Source of the DNA: Agapetus fuscipes
Lineage: Eukaryota; Arthropoda; Insecta; Trichoptera; Glossosomatidae
Direction: 5' to 3'
Length of the DNA: 64,000 nucleotides
Assembly (NCBI GenBank): GCA_951799405.1
Contig: OX637339.1
Span: 12,338,001-12,402,000, forward strand
The notes below the pieces were generated by a model. That model made no database searches, was not told where the DNA came from, and saw only the letters and a list, made by a program, of their open reading frames with translations. Below, piece after piece: positions 15,001 to 24,000 of the stretch; the first letter of the stretch is position 1; each line of letters starts with the position of its first letter. Made by a program: the position numbers and the translations under genes.

Positions 15001-18000
15001 CATATATTCGTCTCTCTTGAGGGTTTCCCGGTCATATTCCATAAGTGGTTTATTCCCACATGCCTTACTCATTTTGCCGTCATTCGCAGTTCATGCTTCA
15101 CTCCCATACATCAATGTTAGTAACAATGTAATTGTGTAACGACATTCTCAAATCCATCGCTGACCGCTTGTTTCTTGCAAATTCTCATATCACATTTACC
15201 ATTGCTTTCCGTTACACACACCTCTCTCAATTTCTCCCGTCATTTTTCAATTCTTCTCAAACGGAGGGATCGACCCATTAGTTGAAATTATACCTTAAGT
15301 TGCCCACCTCGGGTGTGTATTTGCCTATACGGATAGACCGTCACTGTCGTTTTTTTTTCATGACACGTGTTGTGCGTGCGACGTGGGACGGGCGGGCATG
15401 TTTCTCTGAAGTGCGGGGACAAGGGTGGACCGGTTGCGGAGTGGAGGGGATGTTTTTTTATGCGGCCGGCCGTTGAAGTCTCGTTTACACGAGTCAAATG
15501 CATTCCGTAACTTTGCTCGTATTTCAAATTGTTCGTATTTCAAAACAATTTTCTTCATTGATATTATTTCAATATGCTATCAATCCGTTCCAGTCCCCAA
15601 AAATGCTACCGCAAATTGGTCTTGTCTCTGTTTTCGAATAAGAAATTGGTTTTGACAAATATGTATAAAACCATAATAAAAAAATGTAAAGCAAGGGGTA
15701 ACGGGTTGCCATAACGTGTACATATATATTAGTATTTTGGTCACTTAAATGCGACTTGCACACGCCTTTAACAGTACTGTATGTTGTAAGAAACCCTGTG
15801 CGGGAGACTCTCTGGATCCAAGAGACTCTAGGAGTCTATGACACTTGTTGTAGTGCCGCAGAGGTATTGGTGATGTGGCGTTATGTGACTATATTATAGT
15901 CACTGCTTTCTCTTCATTGGTCTTGGCCTTTTCCGCCGGATTGAAAAGGAAGAGGTTCAAAGGAGGTTTCCTTTTTCCTCCCTGTCAAAACGCTGCGAAA
16001 GTGAGATGGACAAGTGTCATCGTAGAGTGACTTCGATGCACGACCGGTTACTACTTCTTCGTTCCATGCATCTCGAATGTCGCTCGTATTCCAAAGCAAA
16101 ACTTCACTCGTTCTGTGTCTCAGATAATTCGTATATCTGGGCATTTGTGGGGTACCACCATTGTATTGTATACTAATTATTACGTACATATATCATATTT
16201 ATGTTAACCTTCTAGTTTGTGTCATATATATATTTATCCCCGATCTATCTGAATGATAGAATCATAATATGTATTTGAATGTATTATATGTAAGTATGTA
16301 TGAACTCGTTTTACTGTCGGAAATTGATATCTGTGGATGTTTTCTTGCAGGAGGGGGTTTGTTTGAAGGTTTTGCTAAAATAATGCTATCTAAATGAAAT
16401 TAATTAAGTCAGATGGTGTTGGGCCGTTTACATACATACATGCCGAAGGGGGGAAAAGGGGGATGATAAAAATTATCGTCAAATGGATCGTTGTTCAGAT
16501 ATGCTTCACCGAATGATGATTTCTTTGCACTCTTTCGGTTAGTGCATGTGCTTGGGTGAAAATCTGCGTGCTACGTAAATAGCTGAAAGTACCTACTTGG
16601 TTTGCTTACATTTTCTAGCCGCAATTTGGGTGGATATTGTGCTTTGTAGTATTGCAAAATTAACAGCCTGAATGCAGGGCATGCATGGGGTTTTCTTTTA
16701 TTTTTTTTGCAATGTGTGTGCATGCAAAGAGGGGTGGGGAAGCCAAGAGGGGTGGGGTAGCAAAGAGTGGTGGGGAAGCCAAGAGGGGTGGGGTAGCAAA
16801 GAGGGGTGGGGTAGCCAAGAGGGGTGGGGAGCCAAGAGGGGTGGGGTAGCAAGAGGGGTGGGGAAGCAAAGAGGGGTGGGGAGGCCAAGAGGGGTGGGGA
16901 AGCCAAGAGGGGTGGGGTTTCAAAGAGGGGTGGGGAAGCCAAGAGGGGAGAAGGGGGAGGGGAAACTGATGAGAAACAAATGTGATCTCAGATATCTGAG
17001 GCTCCGGGATGAGGAAAAAACGGGGCGCAGAAAGGAACCATTTGCCATAAGTGGCATCAATACCAGTGGTTCTAAACAAGTTGTGTGACTTGACCGAAAA
17101 TGCCTATTGTCATCTTACAGTAAAGTCAAAGAGGGGAATGTGATGATCCAAGCTTTTCATCAAATATAAAATTAAATAATTGAAGCTCCTATGTATGTGG
17201 GCGTATCACATTTGCGTAGGAAGAGTTTTTCTTGTCCATACGTATTTTTTCCTATGGCCTGATTGCACCTCCTGGTGGGGGAATGCAAGTCAAACTGGGA
17301 GTGAGTCCTGGACCAGGAGAGAGGAATGGGGATTCGGGTCGAGACAGTCAATCGGGAAGCACGGGTTTATGTGATCTTAAATCTGAGCTAAACAAATTCG
17401 AAACAAAATATTTAAATTAAAATCGGGTTTTAATTCGGAAGATAATTTAAATAGACTAAAAAGATTTTTCTCTTAATAAAGACGCCGCGAATCGTTCGTT
17501 CGGAATTTAAGGGAGAATAAGTATTTACGTGGTTTTAATAATAATAAGATATCTGCCGACATAATATTCCGGGAGTGTATTTTTCATGTGTCTGTCTAAA
17601 ACTAAAAGTATGCTAAATAAGTAATTCCGTAAATCGCAGTGATTCTCAAACTTTCGAACGTAAAAATAACTTTTCGATTGAATTTTGGATTAAATAAAAT
17701 TAACCCAGTGGTTGCTGATCGGGAAGGCGCATTTAATTATTTAATAATAAAATCCATTAATTCGCGTAAACACATAGTTTGCTGAGCTGCTTCGCAGAAG
17801 GATGAGAGATTTCAAATTATTTTCTAACACACTAAACTAATCTAATTAACTTGCGTTCTAAAATGTATTCAATCTTCACATTTTGGAAATGATTTGTTGC
17901 CTATGTTTCAGTCCGAGAGACTGCTGTCGCCGAGTACTCCGATCTTGAAAATTACATTTTGTACTGTAAATAAAATGTTTGTCTGTCAGGTCAAAAGGGG

Positions 18001-21000
18001 TGAATTCAACATAGCTTTCAATCAAGGGGCGCAAATGTCCTGAAATGCTTATAAATTGTTGTCTTTTTCCACAGCCTTGCAGTTACTAACAAACACACCT
18101 TCTCTCTCACAGAACACCTGTGTCAGAAAGAATTGAACGCTGTTTGCTTAATATCTGAAATACCTGAACCTAACGGTTCTTTGCTGCTATGAAGGAGTTC
18201 GCATTGTGTTGGAAGTGAAAGCTTTCGGCTTCCAAAACTTTCCATCAAAACTATAAATCCAATGTTGACTGACAAGGAGCCATGCTCCGGAGCACGTCCT
18301 ATGTTTCCTTTGGTTCATAGCTTGACCTCTCCTTCGGCCATGGTTATCTGCGTCCTCAACATCATCACTGAACGAGGGACGAGGTTACTACCAGACTTGT
18401 ATCATGACTTGGATATAGCTTCCATTGTTCCTCTGTTATGGGCTGGAGTCAACTGACGTCATTCCAACATCACAACACCTAGTTCCTGCTGGATTCTGAC
18501 ACCAAAATACAGTGCGAGCCTCGACATGGCGTTCGAGTTTTAAAAAGTCTCCATTCATTGTTTTTGGCGTTCGGTTATTTCATGACGCGGAGTAAGGTTA
18601 GGGCCAGTCCCTTCTAAAATATCCTTCCCGTGGTCTGAAAGGACCAGGCCGTGGGGCCAACCTGTTAAATTCTTGGAGGAAAGAGGAAGATGAGCTTTCT
18701 TCGATTTTGGGTCTCTCTTGCTTATGAGCAAATGAGGAATCCCATTTACAAGGAAGCTGGGGTGAAGGGAGTCATCTTCTACTGGGCCGGTTTGTCGTAC
18801 CAGTTATTAAAATCAATCCCTTCCTAAAACACACTAATGAAATTCTTCCACAGCAAAGAGAATCCACGAAAGGTAAGTGATCTTGGGGCGAGAAATGTTT
18901 ACAACCGCTGGTTGGAACTACGGCGCAGGGAGAGAGAAAGAAGCAGAAAAGATCAAACCATATTCTCTTTAATTTTGCTAAAACAATACTAACCAAATAA
19001 CTATTATTCAATTGATGTTTGATTATTTCCTGTTTAATTGAGCTGTTATTATTGTACTTGTCTTTGAAATAAATTCATCTGCATTAACTGGCGTCAGATT
19101 TTAAATAAACGAATCTCGCGGAAATTTTGTCAGAAATAAAATCGAACACGCTACTACGCGAATGCAAAATCGTGCATAATTCGGCATTGTAACCTTTGGG
19201 CTAGTTAATTAAATTAATTAAAATATTATTAAGCTAGGCACATCTGTATTCATCCTCACCATCATTAAAGAATTTGGGTCCACTACAAAGGTAGGTTTTG
19301 AGACAGTAAAACAAAAAATGACACAACGTTCTGTTTCTACCTATCGCACATCGAGGGGTCATAGCCACTAAATAGACGATCACACAAATGCATAAAGATT
19401 ATTGGCCATAATCTTATAATTTTCACCTAAGAGTGAATTGACCGGTTCACTCCAGTTGAACCGTGAAGAAGGATTATTCCGTCCTCCGAAGGGAGTTTTT
19501 CCATAGGTCGGTTTCATTTAAGCTGGGCCGTGACCATGGATCCCTTTATTTTCCTCTGTATTAAGTGAGGAGGCAGAATCTTTTCAAACTTCACATGATC
19601 CATCTCGACAGTGATCTACCCATATTTAAAAAAAAATGTTCAAATTTTTTTTTTTTTTTTTTCATGTAGATATAGATTTCATACTCAATTCTCATACAAA
19701 ACAATGTTCAGCTTTTATCAAATTTCAAAGTCTTCCATAATAATTCATCATTTTTTTAGTATCTATTAACCTTTCCTATAATATAGATTACAAACATAAT
19801 TTTATGATGAAAACTAGGCAAATTGCTTAGTTTTTATTATACAGAAGAAAGAATATGGTCTTGTGAAATGTTGTATTTATCATTGCGTATATTCTTCCTC
19901 AGGTCCCTCCACCACAAAGCCATATGGAGAGCATCCAGACGGCTCCAGTATTCCCTTAAATGCCACAGACACAGAGAGTGTGGACAGCCTTGGTACGTTT
20001 ACTGTATATTTTCTTCTCGCTTTAGACCTGCCAGTCTGTTTGTTCCGAGTTGCCTCTCTCCTATGATGTTGACTCCTAGTGGTCTTTCCATCTTTTGGGT
20101 GGTCTTTCAGGACATTTTAATATTAATTATACATGGATGATTCATTTCGTGAGTGTTGTTTTCGTATGAATCACACCTCAAAAGCTTGGTTGTCGCTACA
20201 AAGTGCCAATTCTCAAGCAAGACCCATTTTCTGTAAGGCTGGATGAACCTTTGGTGGCCGATCTGTTTTTTAAAGGTAAATGAAATTTTCAACCCAGCGA
20301 AGAGAAGAAGAATTTGAAGACTACAGGGGAAGAACAAGGAATATCAGTTGAAGAACATTTTGAGTAAATCAAAATTGTAAATTTGAAACCATGGTTATTG
20401 CCTGTCACAAAGAACCGGAAATACTCTCATAAACTGTGATAGCGTGTTGTTGCATTACAAATTTTGCAGAGCTTTAGATACACACAGATGCCACTAGATG
20501 ACATAAGTAGATTATTTTCTAATTTTTGATTTTCCTTGTTTTTCCCCTGTAGTCTTTAGATTTGTTTTTTTTTTATGCTCTGCCTAGAATCAAACTCACG
20601 ACCTTCGGAATACTAGTTCATAGTTTAACTATTAGACTACAGACCTGTTTTACAGATGGTTTATTGTACCTCTTTAGAAGTTGGGAAACCTCACTTCAAG
20701 TGGAGTGGATGGCGTAAGGCTCTCTTACATGTGAGAATGAACAGGTTCCAGACACCTACTGCGATCCCTTCAGGGACAATGCGGTAAAAAGTCGCTCTAG
20801 TTGTGTTGCGTTGATGTATGAGCTATTGTTTGACGCTCCAGATAAGAGTCCTGACATCTTGTTGGACGGCAAGCTGTCCTCATCTTCCCTGAACCGCTCC
20901 CGCCGCCTCACAGACTCCAGCAGCGGCAGAGCAAGTCTCCGGCAATACAAGGAGACAGACGTGAGCAAGCTTAGCGCAGACGACTCCCAGGCACACAACC

Positions 21001-24000
21001 AGACCACCAGACTACTGGCTGAGGAGAATGGCCAATATGTCCAGGTAAGAGGGCTTAATTTATCACTTACCATGTTTTATGTTCATTTGAGGTTTGGATT
21101 TTAATTTGTAAGTACACATTCAGTATTTGTAAGTGCGAACTTACACGTGTTTGTTTGTGAGCATGCATTTGATATGAACTTTGAATGTTAATGTATCTTT
21201 GCAACTTAGATTACAGATAGATGTGATGTCTTGAATTCGAGTCAAAAGGCAAGAACTAAAGGTAGATTTCCACCGAGGGTGTCAGAAATGATTTCCTGCT
21301 TTGGTGTTTATTTCAAACTTAAAATAAAATATTGACAAGGCACACTCAGCCTTCACAAAAAATGAGAACCCGTCGCCTCAATAGCTGAGGGCCTCCACTT
21401 TAACTGAAGTGTTTGGTGTAAGGCTGGCCCCCTTAACTGTAAATAGGTTCCATTCGCTACAAGAAGTTACACTACATGTGTAGATTAAATGCATTTTTTG
21501 AAATAAAAATGATATATTTCATAATATTTGTTTCTATAAAAAAAAGTTGATCTAATTGTTAATCCATTTATAGTATTGTGCGGTAAAAAGTTGAGCTGTA
21601 AGTTAGCTTACTTGTGTTTTAGTAGAATTCAAGCCCTGCCGTTTATTCCACCAATAAAAATATGTCTTTCATTGTTCCAAAAGGCCTGTTGTTTTCCAGG
21701 TCCGTTACTTGGGTCGTCCTCCCGTTTACCGCATGTCGGGCCCCCTAACGGGACTGCCTCAGAGACTTGGAGTCAGAGAGGACCAGAGTAACTCGGCGCA
21801 TGTGTACGATAAAGTATATGAAGACATGCTGCAGCACAGCGGGCATCCAACCAGGGTGAGTGAACCTTCAAACCTAACACTTAATTTTTTTTTTTTAAAT
21901 GGTTGCAATGACAAAGTCTAAAGTTTCCTATGTTGTTACATATAAATTGGCTAATATCGCTGGTCACATATTGCACCCTCCGCGTGACTAGACTGAAATA
22001 AAGATTATATTATTATTGTATGTATGTATATTATAAAGGGATGGAGCCCCAAACAAGTTCCAAATTTCTCTCAGCAGAGTGATGTCACATGTACTAGTGC
22101 TTCTTAACTGATAGATTTGTATTTCCTTGACTAGATAGTTGATAGCTCCTTAAATAATAGGTTGGTATGAGGCTGACCACCAATACTTGAAAAAATTGTT
22201 CACTTTGACAATGTTAACTCTGTTTCAGGGAAGATTTGAGATTTGGGTTTTTATTTTGAACGTACACATGCAAAATGTCTAAGAAGCAACTTACACATGT
22301 CTGCTTATGGGTATACATTTTATATGAATCCTAAATGTTAATTTATCTGTGTATATTAAATGTTTTTGTTTTTAATATGACATACTGTAGAACTTATAAT
22401 GGAAAAACCAAAAAAAGTGAAAATTTTGAGCTTTTTTGATCACCCTGTAGTTAACATTGGTCTTTTGATGTTGCAAACTTGGATACACACTACTGACAGT
22501 GGTCCTAACAACATCAATCAGAACTCATTGTTAAGTTTTTGATTTTAGCCCGATTTCATTTAAAATACAGCATTCAGAGACAGAGTAATAAGTTGTTTCT
22601 ATTTTCCAGCTCACAGAGGATCCGTCCCTGTCACATCCCGAGCTCTACATGAGCTGTCACCCCAGCCAGGCGCTGTACAGCACGGCACAAAATGGCGGCC
22701 GGCCTCTGCAAGACAAGATGGCGTCCGCGCACACAGACATGATGGCCGCCGGGGAACAGCTGACTCATCCACAATGGCTGCCACCCAGGCAGTACCACCC
22801 CCCGCACCTTGCCAACTTTGTCTGCGGACAGACCACCACTTCGAGAACTAGTAATTATAATGTTTTTTTCTCAAGTACCTACAGAATATATTTTCTATTG
22901 ATTTTTAAATTTGATACACATTAGATCCACTGCTGATCCATGGATCATCATTTTTTTGTTTGGGAAATTCACTTAAAGTGGCGGTTGAGCCATGGATTTG
23001 CTCTGTGTGAATAACATAGTTAGATTTCAGTCATCACAATTTACTTTAATTTATGAACATTTTATCAAAATATATTTTACCCACATCCCTAATATACGCT
23101 GTCGCCATTTTATTAGAGATGGCCAGAGACTGCAAAAGTTCCACCATTTTTTCCTATCCTTGCATACTCTTTTAATTCATTCATATCCATCACCTTTTTT
23201 ATACATGGCCTTCTTTTAATCCACAAATTACATACATACATTACATTCTTCCACAATTTGAACCATAATTTTGCATTTCTTTGGTATTTGTCATACTTAA
23301 GTACCTTGTTTATAGTAGCATATCAATTGTAATTTGTACTTTTTATATAATTAAATTTAATTCACCCTGTTGTAAAGGCAGTGCCTTGTTATGCTTTAAC
23401 TGTCTTTGCTAAATTGCTGGTTGCTTTCCTCTTATAAAGTCAGTGCCTTGTTCTGCTAGCAATCTGTTCCTGTTGGTTGTCATCCTCTTATAATATCTAA
23501 AAAAAAGGTCTTCATGTGTTTACAGGTTCCCCCATAGCCAATCCACTGGACATGGATTACTTGATCATGTCTCCAGGACACAAGGCACAAGTTCTGCCTA
23601 AGATCTCGTACCATCAGAGAGTCAACCCTTACCAGGAAGCTGCTTATACCAGCATGCCTCTCATGAACCATGGTAAACATATTGTTATGTAAATATGAAA
23701 TATAAATATTTAAAATAAGTAGGTATTAGTTATAGGAATTCTGTATTGTATTGTGTGGGTAGGAATCATTGAATAAAATACGTGAAGCATCGAGAAATAA
23801 TAATTACTATGCCTTTCTGGAACTGTCTAGCAAATATAGGTCTAGATTGTACTGTTTTAAAGAGTATAAGAAGGGTGCGAGTGGCTTGCAGGGCCAGTAG
23901 TATCATACGAGATTTACAAACACATAGAACTAACTTGATCAGTGAACAGAAACCAAGTGGAATAGTCGAGAAAGCTTTGTGAAAATAAATTATTTAAAAG

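Larger units (their letters stand above)
12487..17138 (+). other. Coding-free interior of the LARD-like element
   Basis: AT-rich sequence without retroviral domains in any frame. It contains a LINE family-A tail (13788-14005), a tRNA-derived SINE (14152-14400), an antisense LINE 3' end (14712-15270), a short repeat shared with 43000-43085 (15795-15880), and a G-rich minisatellite (16726-16950) close to the polypurine tract. Confidence 0.8.
10039..19586 (+). mobile_element. Complete LARD-like non-autonomous LTR retrotransposon, 9548 bp
   Basis: Two 2448-bp direct repeats (10039-12486 and 17139-19586) lie exactly 7100 bases apart without any offset change, begin TG and end CA, and I saw no differences on reading. 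AACT flanks both ends (10035-10038 and 19587-19590), a 4-bp target duplication. AAAGAGGGGAA just before the second repeat is a polypurine tract and sets the + orientation. The 4652-bp interior has no gag, protease, reverse transcriptase or integrase, only short random ORFs plus old LINE and SINE pieces. LTR size and lack of coding fit large retrotransposon derivatives, which depend on another element's proteins. Confidence 0.92.

Noticed and set aside
16571..17088. Overlapping ORFs on both strands with Trp/Gly or Pro/Ser repeats
   Set aside because: They are translations of the 18-bp minisatellite; no start context, no homology, and open only because the repeat unit is a multiple of three.
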